A DNA stretch of 64,000 bases from Struthidea cinerea (lineage: Eukaryota; Chordata; Aves; Passeriformes; Corcoracidae), in contig VZTI01004088.1 of the NCBI GenBank assembly GCA_013397865.1, positions 2,340,176 to 2,404,175 of the forward strand. The letters run 5' to 3'. The notes under the pieces are model-generated. The model was not told the DNA's origin. It saw only the letters and a program-made list of their open reading frames with translations, and searched no databases. This document shows positions 14,762 to 26,631 of the stretch, piece by piece. The translations under genes and the position numbers were made by a program. Each line of letters opens with the position of its first letter. Within the stretch, counting starts at the first letter, position 1.

Positions 14762-14955
14762 GAGCAGCCCTGAGGAGAAAGACTTGGGGGTGTTGGATGA
14801 TGAGAAGCTCATCATGATCTGTCAATGTGCAGCCAGTGTGCACTTGCAGCCCAGAAAACCAACTGTATCCTGGGCTGCACGAAAAACAGTGTGGCCAACA
14901 GGTTGAGGGAGGTGATTCTGCCCCTCTACTCCACTCTTACGAGACCCGGTCTAGA
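14762..14955 (+). repeat. CR1 LINE fragment, sense: C-terminal part of reverse transcriptase ORF
   Basis: The DNA reads cctgaggagaaagacttggg, matching the CR1 segment EEKDLGVL. In another frame it gives QKTNCILGCTKNSVANRLRE and then VILPLYSTLTRP, which are hallmark motifs near the end of CR1 ORF2. Frame shifts show that it is a dead copy. It abuts an oppositely oriented CR1 piece with almost no spacer. Confidence 0.88.
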
Positions 14956-15445
14956 GGAAGAGACCTTTAAAGGACATCTAGTTCAGCTGCCCTGCAGTGA
15001 GCAGCAACGTTTCCAACTAGATCAGGTTGCTCAGAGCTCCATCCAGCCTAACCCTGAATGCTTCCAGTGGTGGGATCATCTTTGTGCCAGCGTCTCACCA
15101 CTCTCATTGTTAATCTAGTCTAAATCTACCCTTTTTTAGTTTAAAACCATTATCCCTTGTCCTAGGGGTCCTAAAAAGTTTGTCCTCATCTTTCCTGTAA
15201 GATCCCTTTAAGTATTGAAGGGCTGTAACAAGGTCTCCTCAGAGCCTTCTCTTCTCCAGGCTGAACAAACACAACTCTCTCAGCCTTTTCTCACAGGCAA
15301 CCACCCCTACTGCTCTGTCCTCAGCTGCCCTTTCTGAACAGCCCATAGCCCTTGATAGCAGCCCTCCAGTTGTGGGATGTGTCTAACCAAATTTCAGTAA
15401 TGCAACTAGGTTGTAGCTTTCTAGCATCATGATGGCTTAAATTTG
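14956..15445 (-). repeat. CR1 LINE, antisense, internally deleted (endonuclease joined to RT-end/3'UTR)
   Basis: Read on the minus strand, the 5' part (about 15445-15340) encodes a decayed endonuclease motif, TEIWLDTSHNWRAAIKGY, with one frameshift before it. This is followed directly by the ORF2 end (LFSLEKRRLRGD near 15260-15230, then the GFKLKKGRFRLD region) and the 3' UTR (atctagttgg and ggacatcta-type sequence). Most of the reverse transcriptase is missing between these parts. The octamer tail is lost and a sense CR1 fragment begins at once. Boundaries are accurate to about 20 bases. Confidence 0.85.
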
Positions 15446-15994
15446 ATAAATCTTTAGTAAAGCCTTTGTAGGCTTCATCCTGATTGAGGTTTTTACAAAC
15501 TTTAAGGAAATGCTATACAAAGGAATGCATCCTAGCTTCACATCCAGCTTCTTGAAAAGCAGTGGCTGTAAGCCTTTAAGGCTCCCTTTAGCAATAGAGT
15601 AACTTTAGCAAAAGTTGTTTGGTTGGTCACCTTGGAGAAAGTTTTCTGTGCTTTAAATAAATTCCATGCTTCTAATGTGACTGGAGATGTTTTATGTTCA
15701 TTTGAATGGATTATTGCACAACTATCAACCAAGCTGTGAGACAGAGAACTTACTGTTGAACTAACTAGTTAAGAAATCATTTTATAAAAGTATATATGTA
15801 GATGTTTTAAACCAAAACTGAGGAGCTGCTAGCTAGACTAAAAGCACAAATCATTACACAGAGAAGCGAGCCTTAATTATGAAACATATTTTGGTTAATC
15901 GTTGAAACAGTCTCTGCTTTAGTAGTACATGTTCTGAGTGACTTAAAATTAAATGGCAGAGGTGGTAATTATGTGTGTTTTGCTCCCTCTGCAG

Positions 15995-16098
15995 GTGTAT
16001 TTATCACTCATGGAGATGTAGGAGTTGGGACCATTGTTGGTTCAGCAGTTTTCAATATCCTCTGCATTGTTGGTGTCTGTGGGCTGTTTGCAGGACAG
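15995..16098 (+). CDS. SLC24A4: SLC24A4 coding exon: alpha-1 repeat, second half
   Basis: The acceptor is ctgcag and the donor gttagt. The exon is 104 nt: two bases finishing Gly, then 34 codons encoding VFITHGDVGVGTIVGSAVFN and then ILCIVGVCGLFAGQ. GDVGVGTIVGSAVFN completes the alpha-1 repeat and leads into the next helix. The VFITHGD form matches NCKX4; NCKX3 has a Lys at the His position as I recall it. Confidence 0.97.
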
Positions 16099-16770
16099 GT
16101 TAGTAAGATACTCATCTTTACGTAGTTCAATTGCTTACAAATTAGGGGTCTCCATGAGCAAATATTAAAAATAAAAAGACAAAATCGCAGACAGAAATGG
16201 CATTGTGAAAAATGTCAAGGATTGGAAAGAATTTACAAATGCTTTACAAATAGCAAATGTTTCTGAAAAGTTCAGCTGCGGTTTCAGCACTCTGAACATG
16301 TAGCATACAGAGGAAACTGGTTCTTTTTCATACAATGCTGTGTTTACAGTCAGCTGATCAGTGGCATCTGCTGATCCTTCCTGGTACTGATGACAGTCAA
16401 AGAATCTGGGACACAAGCATGAGATTTGCTCCATTTACTCAATAGATGGTTAAACTGTTTATCATATTTTTCAGGTAGTGAGTCCAATATATCCACAAAT
16501 ATAAGGAATGAGGAGCAACTGATTTGCTGCAGTACAATGAATTGTACTTTACAATTGAAATTATGACCAAATCAAGTATCATTAGTAAGAAATGTGTTTC
16601 ATTAATGGAGGTTTCTATATGATTTTTATTACTAATGCTTATTATAGATTCATTGTCTAACAGACTGATTCATCTTCACAGTAGCATAAAACTGCATTTG
16701 GTTTCAGAATTGTTGCTAATAATAATAATTATTCTGCTCATGCACCTAAGTTATTTTAAGATAGGGGCCT

Positions 16771-16786
16771 GTTTGTTTGTTTGTTT
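16771..16786. repeat. (GTTT)4 simple repeat
   Basis: Four perfect gttt units sit in the polypyrimidine-rich approach to the exon at 16840, about 55 bases upstream of it. Confidence 0.85.
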
Positions 16787-16839
16787 ATCTGTTTTTGAAA
16801 CGGCATATTTTTGTTGGCTGAAGGTGTGCTATTTTTCAG

Positions 16840-16914
16840 GTGGTTTGTCTCACCCAGTGGGCTGTGTTCCGGGATTCTATATACTACACAATATCTGTGA
16901 TCATACTTATTGTT
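16840..16914 (+). CDS. SLC24A4: SLC24A4 coding exon: loop and TM helix
   Basis: The acceptor is tttttcag and the donor gtaagt. The 75-nt, phase-0 exon encodes VVCLTQWAVFRDSIYYTISV and then IILIV. The WAV-RDS-YYT core is characteristic of NCKX3/4; the WAVFRD form is nearer NCKX4. Confidence 0.96.
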
Positions 16915-17920
16915 GTAAGTAGTTCTCTTATCAGCTATTGTGTTTCATTGCTTGAATTTTTGAAGGACCAGCCTGCTAACTATTGATACACACTGGCCAA
17001 TAATTGTTTTCCTGACTAGTTCTAGTGGCATCTGGAAGTGAGGGCTGAGCTCCACAATGTTGTAAAAGTATGAAAATTTCATACAGCCCCATGGAATATG
17101 TGCCCATCAAGTCCATCAGTGTCCATTCACTTTGTACGTAGGGGTTGTACAGTTCTGCAGGCTAGGAGGCTACTGTTATGCAGTGCACATAGCACTCTCC
17201 TCTGACCTAGGACGGCTTGTTGGGGAGGTGAAAAATTTTAAGCTACTCTTCGTTTTAAATAGGGAAGGTGGCTCTTTCTTGCTTCTACACAGTAATTTTA
17301 TTTCAGATTCTGGGTAGGTTTTTTCACATAAAGCACGGGTGAGATACCACTTTGTTCATCTAGAGCAGCGTGGTAGTTCCTGAGTGTACACATTTAATGT
17401 GCCTGGTGGCAAGGCAGGGAAGAATCCACTTAGCCTGTATTTTGTAATACAAGTGGATCACTAGCTGTGTATTCAGTAACAGCAGTTACATAGGGTGGAG
17501 TAAAATGTGTATAACCACTTGGCCCAAAAGGAGTAGGAGAATGGGTGCCTCTTCTGCTAAAACTAGCCTAGCTGTTAAAAGGACTCAAAAGTTAAGTCTT
17601 TTTGGAGTAAGTGACTTTGCTGCCATTTGCACAGCACAGCATGTGGGTACGTGTGTGCATGTCTGTCTGTCCTTCACATGCTTGCACTGTTTCACTAAAT
17701 AGTACTTACAGCAGCCACTGACGGGAATACAGGCCTTGTTCACAAGGTTTGTGTTTTGTGAGGGGCACAATCCATGCAGTGGAAGTTCTGGTTAGAAAGG
17801 GTCAAAACTTGATTAGGTCTGTCTAGATATGGCTGGTACTTGCTAAAGAAATTTGACTGTTTTTTGAGATAGATCAGAGAAATGGTTGATTTATGTATTT
17901 CTGTTTTTTCCTCCTTCTAG

Positions 17921-17946
17921 TTCATATATGATGAGAAAATAGAATG
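17921..17946 (+). CDS. SLC24A4: SLC24A4 26-nt microexon
   Basis: The acceptor is ctccttctag and the donor gtaagt. It encodes FIYDEKIE plus two bases of a Trp codon, which the next exon completes. Without it the frame would shift, and the FIYDE motif is conserved in NCKX proteins, so it must be constitutive. The exon is far below the usual vertebrate size but has strong splice sites on both sides. Confidence 0.94.
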
Positions 17947-18648
17947 GTAAGTTGTGTAAATTACTCCATACAGTCCTGTATTTGCCATGAGGCTGAACAG
18001 TAAATAGAGTTGTTGTGTAATTTACTTTCATTCTACACACCGAGAGTATGAACTGGATTGAACACTTAGGAAATCCCATGTATTTTCTTTGGGTTTAGTT
18101 TTTATGATGGTCAGGGAAAACTAAAAGAAAATGTAAGAACCTGCAAACATTAAGGACGTACATAGGCTGTATGTAAGGCCTGAAGATTTCCCTGTGCAGA
18201 GAGGGTAACTAAAACTCTTCTGCTCTGATTCTGACCGTTGACATTTATGGGAGTGCCAGGTGTTGCAAAGAACACCCCAATGTGAATCCTAGTGGAAGAT
18301 CATAAGCATCTTCTAACAGTGCTCTCAGAGTGCCTGGCCTGTGCTTCAGTGCTTCAGCACCGAAATGACAAAAGGCCTGGGTGTTACAATCCTCAGAGGG
18401 TAGCTGTGGTTTCAGTCTGCATAGCACATTTCTGAAATATATGCACTGCATTTTGTTTGCATCTTTATTGAAACTTGATAGTTTGCTTCCCCTCTCATTC
18501 TGCTGAGACACCATCTAATCTTAATGCTGTGAATCCTCTGTGAGCAAATGTGACTTGCACCAGATGTTTCAGGCACATTCCTACATAAAACTTGTAAAGC
18601 ATACAGCTGTTTCAATAGCCTTCTAACACTTCTTTCTGTCTTTTTGAG

Positions 18649-18702
18649 GTGGGAAAGCCTTGTACTTATCATTATGTATTCATTCTACATACTTATCATG
18701 AA
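18649..18702 (+). CDS. SLC24A4: SLC24A4 coding exon: TM helix before the cytoplasmic loop
   Basis: The acceptor reads ctttttgag, with a less favoured G at position -3 but a good pyrimidine tract, and the donor is gtaagt after AA. The 54-nt exon encodes (W)WESLVLIIMYSFYILIM and two bases of Lys. This is the last helix of the first half of the exchanger. Confidence 0.95.
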
Positions 18703-19766
18703 GTAAGTACTTCTCCTTGCTAAACCCTTTAGGTGTTAACTGACCATCATTCTTTTGGTCTTACTTTGTCCTTGCCCTTCCTGTCTGAGGGCAGTACAGC
18801 CACTCATGTTTCTGTGTAAGATCTATTGGTTTTTGTGCTTAACCAGTTTAATTCTAGATTTGTGCTCAATCAGCAGCAAATACTTTCATGCATCCTTTTC
18901 ATAGTGCACAGAGGTAAAGTAGCTTTCAGAAAAAGTTGAGAAAAATGTCATTTATACAAAGGTATATAAAATGCTTGCGGGGTACTCTGTATTGTGAGGA
19001 CACATCATGTCAGCTCTTACACATATTTTGTACTCTCTGGAGAACAAGGTCAAGGAACATTAGACAGAGTGCTAAGCATGTATTTATCTTCAGACCATCT
19101 CATACCAGGTTGTATACTGACATCTTCTTCTGTTGTGTCACTGCCTCTGACAGGAGAGTCAGAGGTCTGACTGTTACTGCAAGTGTCTGTGAGTCCGCCC
19201 TTCTACCGCAAGTTGCTTAGACTTACATCCCTTGGTGCCTTCCCCTCACAAATCACCCTGTTGTAACTCCCTTTTCTCCTACATCAAGTCTTAGCAGAGT
19301 TCATTGACAGCCCTCTTAGATCCCACCCTAGTGCTAAAATAGATGTATGCTGTCTTTAGAAGGGTGTGGTCAGCAGTCCCAGAAATGCTCAAGACCCCCC
19401 CCCACAGGGAGCGCAGTAGTGAGAGAAACAGTGAGGTGAATTGTGAGCTGATGCAGGAGGAAGGAAGCTGCTGTGTAGTGAGTGTCCTGGCTCCAAAATC
19501 CACAGCTCCAGCGTTTTGCCTTCACTAAATCTGCTCTAGTGCCTTTTTGCAGTTTGCTATATATCATGAGAGATAGGTGAAGTCCTTGCTTTCCTGTCAG
19601 CTTGCCACTGAGTGGGACAGTCCTTTCTCTTCACTTCCTATTACTTGTCAGAGAGCATGCGTCCAGGCTTTACTGCTTGCCTGCATAAGTTGTTCTCAGA
19701 TGCTTAAAAGTTTGCCAAGAAAATGCAAAAATCCAGCCTTTTCAGACCTTTTGTTTGCACTTTCAG

Positions 19767-19909
19767 GTACAACATGAGGATGCAAAATTTCTTCACGCTT
19801 AAAAGCAAGAACGTTGGAAATGGTGACACAGTCAACAATGAGCTGGAAGATGGTAATAAATGTTATGCTTCTAGTTATGACGACCCATCCATTCCATTAC
19901 TATGGAAAG
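19767..19909 (+). CDS. SLC24A4: SLC24A4 coding exon: start of the large cytoplasmic loop
   Basis: The acceptor is cactttcag and the donor gtaagg. The 143-nt exon encodes YNMRMQNFFTLKSKNVGNGD, then TVNNELEDGNKCYASSYDDP and SIPLLWK, ending in phase 1. The SYDDPS-PLL motif identifies the NCKX4 loop. NCKX3 has an unrelated sequence here, so this exon is a main reason for the paralogue call. Confidence 0.95.
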
Positions 19910-22478
19910 GTAAGGCTGAGCAGACAGGACTTGGAAAAAGAGTAATCCACAGGATATTCTTTTTATTTCTTTAATGTGTATCAAAACAGTGTTACTATTC
20001 AGTCATAAGCAGGGTTAACTTGATAATTCACCAGCCATACTGCCACATTAAAAAAAAGGATTTTTTTTTTTTAATATTCTGGAAACAAGCTGCTTTGCAC
20101 ATTGGCAATTTTCCTCCCTTTTTATCTCCTGTTCAGTGATGTGCTACAACATTGTGAAAGAAATACATTTTTTTACCAGGAAGAAGGCAATTTTCACTTC
20201 AAAATTTAGTTTGGAATGAGAGGCTTAGATGTGGATGTTGAAGGAGAGGACATGGGTAGATCAGTGGGCGAGAGGGATTACATTCAGATTCTCAGAAGAC
20301 TGGTTTTCACATGCCTAAATAGGCTGTATACATCACCAGGCACATATGTAAAATTGAAAAATGCAGGTTCTTTGCTATTTGTGCCTTTGTCATAAAGTAA
20401 AGAAGATGATATCCAGCTTCTGGTACTGAAAGTAAGCAAAAGTACCTGGGCATTTTTGGCTTTTTTTCTAAGCCTATTTTTATCTTTGTCTTATCCCTCT
20501 TCTCTTCCTTTCCCTCTTTGCTCTGTAGAGCAAAATCATTCCTACTTTCAAAGCACAAACCATGTAATTTAGTGCGTACTTGGGCTGCTCTTAACAAGTG
20601 AGGTCTCCTCACTTTGTTCTTTGCAAACATCTCCCATTCTAGGAGGCTGAGCTCATCAGCAGTGTCAGTGGCATTGGAAAGATCCTCACACAATAACAAA
20701 TAATGCCAAACAAGAATTTAGGGCCAACTCAGAGAATCACACTCTGCTTTTAGTGTTTAGGCTGGGATTTGTTTAAGGTAGATATGGGTACCTACAGGTT
20801 TATTCAATGACGGCACACTGCAACTCTAGTCCTAGATAAGGTGTTTAGAAAATACTCATTTAAAATTATTTCTCATAGGACTTTGTAGCATAATTAAATG
20901 AAGGTGACTTTGAAATACTTTCATCCCATTTTATAATGAACTTTTGTGAGCACTGACTATGATATAGTGAGGTCTGTCACTTTGATGTGGATGTGTATCC
21001 ATGCAAGGTTCCATAGATGCCTCCTGTATTCAAGTGGAGACATGGGAAATGGGCAATCCAGTAAAGACCACAGCGGGTTTTACTTTTGAGGCATTTCTTG
21101 GGTTCTGATGCCATCTCCCAGCAGGCTCTGCTGTCTAGCCCTTGTGCTAAAGGGATGATAGCATGGAGTGCTTCCCTGTCCACCTATTTCCTTTTCAAGG
21201 AAATGTGTAGATTATTGAATGCTTGTGAAGAACATGCAGAAAAGAAGCAAGAATGCTTCACTAGCAACTGTCCACAGCAGATTTCTTTTCTGATTTTCCC
21301 TCAAAGATGCATTGACATTGCAGTTCCAGTCAGATTCCCTTTGCTTCTCCAGCACCCATTACACAAATACGTGCTGTGTTGGAGGGACAATTGTTCAAAG
21401 AGTGTAGGTACTGTCATAGGCAAACATGCCAGGGGTGAGAAAGTACAGGAAGAAGAGATTAAGGATTTGGAGTGAGCAGTGGGAGGGGAGGATGGCAGCG
21501 TTAGCCTAGCTGCTTTATGTGTTAAGATGCTGTCCTAGAAAACTGTCACATGGCTGCCTCTTGCTTCTTCCCTCCTGTTCTCTCAAAATATGCCATGACC
21601 CATCAGTGACTCCCTCTTAGTTGACACATGCTGGCTTCACAAGCTGAGCTGCCTTTTCCCCAGCAGCAGCTTTCAGAAAGGAGCACTGCTAATAGCAAGG
21701 AGAGAACTAGGGCTGGCCTCTGCCTTGCCTTCAACCACTAGTTAGCAGCTTTCAAGATCCACCAAAATAACCTCCCTTGGCTTCATCAAGGTGTAGGTTT
21801 GACCTTAGTCTGATTTTCCACAGGAGGAAAGCCTGATTACTCCCCATAAAGGGACAGTTGCTTTGGGTGAGGAACTTTGTTTCTAGAAAGGATTGTTGCT
21901 CAGGATGCAGGTATAAGGTGGGTTCACACACTGTAAAGCTCTTTTATGCTTGTAAATTTCATTACTTTCAAGAGCTTCCTGTGGTACAATATAAAACCTT
22001 TCATCACTCAAGTTTCAGAAAGACAAAGGAGAGCTTTTCACCATTAAAAAAATTCCATTTCAAGGGTGAGTTCTGCACACACAGATAAAGGCAAAATACA
22101 TGTACTTTGTGAATACTGCTCCAATTTTCAAAGTACAAACATGTATTGCCCTTGACTTTTATTATGTTGACCCAAATTTCCACCAGGTGGCATGGTTTGA
22201 CCCCTGCCTGAAACCAGAAATTTGGACAAAAGTGGTTTTCTGAGGGCCTGATCAGAGCTAAAGTCAAGAAGCTTTCTGTTGATTTTGACAGGGTTGTTGG
22301 TGATAAACCTTTGATGGTGAGCAGTAAGTTTGTTGGAAAGAAAAGCTATTCCCAGTAGATTTTTTTTAAGGATTATCACAAAAGGGAAGTGCAAAAGGCT
22401 TTTCTCCATTTCATATTGCTTAAAACAACTTTTAGGTGGAGTCCATACTATATGGAGCTAAGGTATGTGTATTTACAG

Positions 22479-22530
22479 GCACAGGGAGTCAGACTGAAAA
22501 TGATGAAAATAATAAGAGCAATGTGCTACA
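22479..22530 (+). other. Candidate unannotated cassette exon (52 nt) in SLC24A4
   Basis: A consensus acceptor (gtatttacag) and a consensus donor (gtaagt) bracket 52 nt with no in-frame stop after the exon at 19767. The insert would read GTGSQTENDENNKSNVL, acidic and Asn-rich like exchanger loop sequence. Because 52 is not a multiple of three, inclusion would shift the next exon out of frame and reach TGA at 24569-24571. It may be a regulated poison exon, a step to a further alternative exon, or a chance pseudo-exon. No transcript evidence is available here. Confidence 0.3.
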
Positions 22531-24522
22531 GTAAGTCAAAACAGCTGCAGTTACTTTTATATGTTTAGCATGAGGTATTCTACATCAGTGCTGAGTTTTT
22601 AATCATACTTTTATCAAAGCTGAGTGTTTGCTCACTGTCTTCACAGGGCTCTAAGCAACAGTTTCAGAGTAGCTACATTGCTTCCATGTTTTTCATGACA
22701 CTGTAAGATGAAGCATTTTGGTTAATTCTCTGGAGAAACTCACTTGGGAGCAGTTAACCTGATGAGACTGTTAATATCTGGCCTTTTTGCCTTACCAACA
22801 TTGCAGTCAATTATTTCTTTTTCTTTAATTAAAGCAGGTGTTAAGTTGATGTGGTGGAGTCCTATTCTGTGAGGACTGATTCCTAGGAAACTTGTCTGCC
22901 TGTATATTCCTTCACAGAAAAGCTGCTACACTCTAAGAGTCATTGGGGTGGATGTGCTCCTTATTTGCATCACCAGCCGCAGTACTCAGCAAGGTTAATT
23001 TGGTTTAGATGTTGGGATGGAGGAGGATAATTGCTCCTTTATGTTCAGCAAATGTAAAATTACTGCTAGTTCTATTCTGTATTAGAGATGTTAAGCTGCA
23101 AGCAAGACTGCAGAGTGGATTCTTTGAGTAGGGCACATGTCTTTGTGAAACCAGAGATCTTGTATTTATGGCACTTCAGGTGACCCCAGTGTACTTACTG
23201 AGCCCATTTTAGTGCAACAAGGCAAGACCCTCAAATGCTGAAGAGTAAAAGTTACAGATTTTTTTGGTAACAAAAGGTTTTTCTTGGTGAGTCATTATAG
23301 AGGATGTATTTCTTGAACTGCAAATATGCTAGAACGTGCTTGAGACAGCAAAGCCTTTATTGCATGATGTGACTTAGATGCATGCATGGATCCAGTCTTC
23401 TTCCTGAAAAACAAAAATATTTCAGCACTGTAACAATGCACGAGAGTAACAATATAGGCTTCTGTGTGTTTAGAACAGGTCCATTTTAATTCCATTGTTT
23501 GAGTTGAATGTTTTCTTAGATTTCCTTTGCTTCCTGACTGGAACCATGCACTAATTATCTTTCACTTCTACCTCCTAAATTCTCCTCCTCTTCTTAATGT
23601 AAGTAACAATGCAAAAGGGGAGGGAGAGGGGGAGGCCAAGCTAAGCGAAGCAGAAAACAAGCAGCAAAGAATTTTTTTTCTTGTACATATTACTATATGT
23701 AATAATTAATATTTATTATAGTCCTGTATATTTCCTGCCCTGCTTTCTAACACCACATGGGTATGTCTCCTGTCTGCTGAGCCTTGCTCTGCTTGCTGTG
23801 TGTAGTCTGTAGCATTTGTGAGAATATTGGTTTGGTGGTGAGCTCCTAAAGTCCTTGCCTGTACTTGTGTTGATTCCCAATAACATTTTGTCTCCACATG
23901 TTCTTAACACAGTAGAACTTTGTTAACTTTGTAATCTTAACCTTGGTACGGGTTCCTTTATATTAACAAAAGCTAGCATAGATTTGTTCTTGACAATTGT
24001 TGTTTTTTATCATTTCCAATCTTTTTGTGTGAGAGGTACTGGTAATATTCTTTGAAGGTAAAGTGAAGATTTCCAGAAGGAGTGAGCACAACATTAGGGC
24101 CTTCTGGATGTGCAGCCCCTTTATCCAATGGAGTAGCTTTAGAGGTTTTAGGAATGCTGTCTACACTGCCACAGTGCAAACACTTTTAGAGAAAGAGTAC
24201 AAAACCCTAGTGGGACATAAGCAAAGAAAACTGGTACTACAGCATGAGCAGTTGGGGAAAACCTGCTCCCACTAACTTGACAGTGGCTTGGTGGCTGCCT
24301 TAGCTGAGTGAAATTCCTTTCCAGCATGTGATCTAAACAATGCGCCCAACAATGCAATGAGGAGATTCACCAGGCTGCAGAAATATTAAAGGAAAGTAAC
24401 TCATAAATTCAGGCATTCAGAGGAATATTACCCCCACCTGAGCCTGAAAAGACCTGGCTCTGCATGATGGGATGCACGGTAAGATCAATTACACTGCTAA
24501 CTCTGTCCATTGTGATCATTAG

Positions 24523-24692
24523 TGAAGGGGATGCAGCAGTATGGCAAAAACAGTGTTATGATGGTGGATGAGATAATCTGCTCCAGTCCTCCCAAATACC
24601 GGTTCCCTGAAGCTGGATTACGGATCATGATTACAAATAAATTCGGACCACGCACCAGAATGCGGATGGCAAGCCGCCTCATCATTAATGAG
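24523..24692 (+). CDS. SLC24A4: SLC24A4 coding exon: cytoplasmic loop with conserved amphipathic segment
   Basis: The acceptor is gatcattag, which has a poor pyrimidine tract; the donor is gtatgt. The exon is 170 nt: two bases of Val and 56 codons including KGMQQYGKNSVMMVDEIICS, PPKYRFPEAGLRIMITNKFG and PRTRMRMASRLIINE. The VDEI and FPEAGLRIMIT-KFGPRTR motifs are shared by the NCKX3/4/2 loops. The weak acceptor next to a possible upstream cassette exon hints at regulated splicing. Confidence 0.96.
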
Positions 24693-26631
24693 GTATGTTC
24701 ATTAGGAGAACAGTAAATGACCATGAGCCAGAGGGGTCACCAAAGAGCTGTGTTCATAGTGATTCTGGAATTTAGATTCTCCCATGTTCCTACGGATGGG
24801 ATAGAACTGTGTCTTTCTCCAGCAGCTATGTGAGAACAGATTTGAAGATTGATTCCCAACGGATGCTGCTGCCTGTTTTAATGGGAGTGCAGTCAAAAAG
24901 AAGGGACTACTTTATCTCACTGACAGAAGATCTTTATTTCAGTGTATGTGTGTGTGCACATGAGCACATTTAGATTTTATTTGCAGCAGAAGGATTGGTT
25001 TTGATTATTACAGAAGTGGTCAGGTTAAAAAAGGATAATGAAGAGGGCAACCAGAATTCTTAAGAACTGCTGTTGTATCATCAACACTTTAGGATCACTT
25101 CAGAGATTTGCCTACCTCTTTAGTATTCACTGTAATCCTCAACTCAAAATAAAAATGGACTGAAATATTTTCTTGAGGGGAATTTGGCCTGGACAGTTTC
25201 AGTTATCTCTTTCTTGATACATTGTCACGACTGTCTGTTGCTTGTTCCAAACCAGGCAGCTGAAGTGGCAGGTCTTGGCAAGTGAGGCTGTTTGGAACTT
25301 GAGTGAAGTACTGGGGGTGAAATCTATAGCACCTTACCAAGCTGGGTGCTATAAAGGCAGGATTTTATAATTTGCTCCCACAATATCAAATACGAGAGGT
25401 ATTTACTCTGGCAAGTAAATAGATCTCAATATCATAACACAGTTCATGTGTTTAGCCAGCCTTATGAATAAATACCACAATAAAAGTTAGCACGATTAAT
25501 ATATTTGTAACAAAAATCCAAGTTAACAGTAAAATAGTGAAAGGTCTTATGGTCGGGAGTAGAAGATCAGACAGGGCACATGGCAACAGTTGACTCTATA
25601 ATCTTTGAAGTCAATTCATTGATCAGAGAAAAATTTGAAATGGCTGTGTGGATAGAAAGCTGATACTTGCCCTTTCAACATCTGCAAAAAATGTTCTGTA
25701 AACTTGAGCATTTTGGATCTATGGTCTTACGTATTCTCACTTATATATTCACAAGTTTTGCAGAGTATTCAGATAGGATTTTTCTCCGGTTTTCACTACA
25801 GTATGGTAATACGGCTTTCAGAAATTTTTTGCATGTTGTGCAGTTACTTTATTTTTCAAGGCATTTCAGAGCACTTTTTAGGAATTTGCAAGTTTGTCAT
25901 GAAAAGGGAACACTTCTCAACCCTGCATTACCTCATCTAATGAACTAAAAATATTATTTTTTTAATAAAAGTGAGAAATTACTGTTGCATCTTTATGCAG
26001 TGCATGAATGGGTATATATACTGATGTTTAAAACCTATCCCTGTAATTGTTGTATTGTTTATTGGAACTGCAGCATGTCTGCAGGGCCAATTATGAGCTT
26101 CATGTACTGGGACAAGGGCAACAGGGATTAGTCTTGCTTTTGAAATTAAAAATAGGAAGTTTAAATTTACCTCAGTGAATGGAGATGAGAAAGAAGGAGA
26201 AGAGTTGTATCTGGGAAGGAGAGTTCCTGGATAATGAGTCACTCATAAGCCAACTCTAACTGTGCAGAGATGTCTTGAGTGTTACCACTTGATCATGGTG
26301 CTATTGCTCGTTTGAGTGGGAACTGTTGAGTGAGAAGTGCTTTAGAATAACCACATTGATTAAAACATGATGTGGAAGAACAAATATTACAACATCCTCC
26401 ATCGTGGCTTGAAAGACTCCTGCTGGTAATTTTGAAGTGGATGGTTAGTGTGGTGAAGCCTGATGCCTGATGAAGACAGGGAGGCCACTGACATGTTTGT
26501 TTTTGACAGAAAGGAAAGCTTTGAGGAGAAACTTTATGGCTCATGTGACTGGGGCTGGACAGACAGTAAAACTCAGATTTCACAAAGTAAATACTTTCTG
26601 AATTATGGCAGTTTTTGTTTTGACACTGCAG

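Noticed and set aside
14825..15118. 97-codon plus-strand open frame as a host gene
   Set aside because: Its first half is CR1 reverse-transcriptase C-terminal sequence and the second half crosses into an antisense CR1 copy.
21086..21475. 129-codon plus-strand open frame in the intron before 24523
   Set aside because: It has no similarity to the exchanger, no flanking splice sites in frame, and no known domain.
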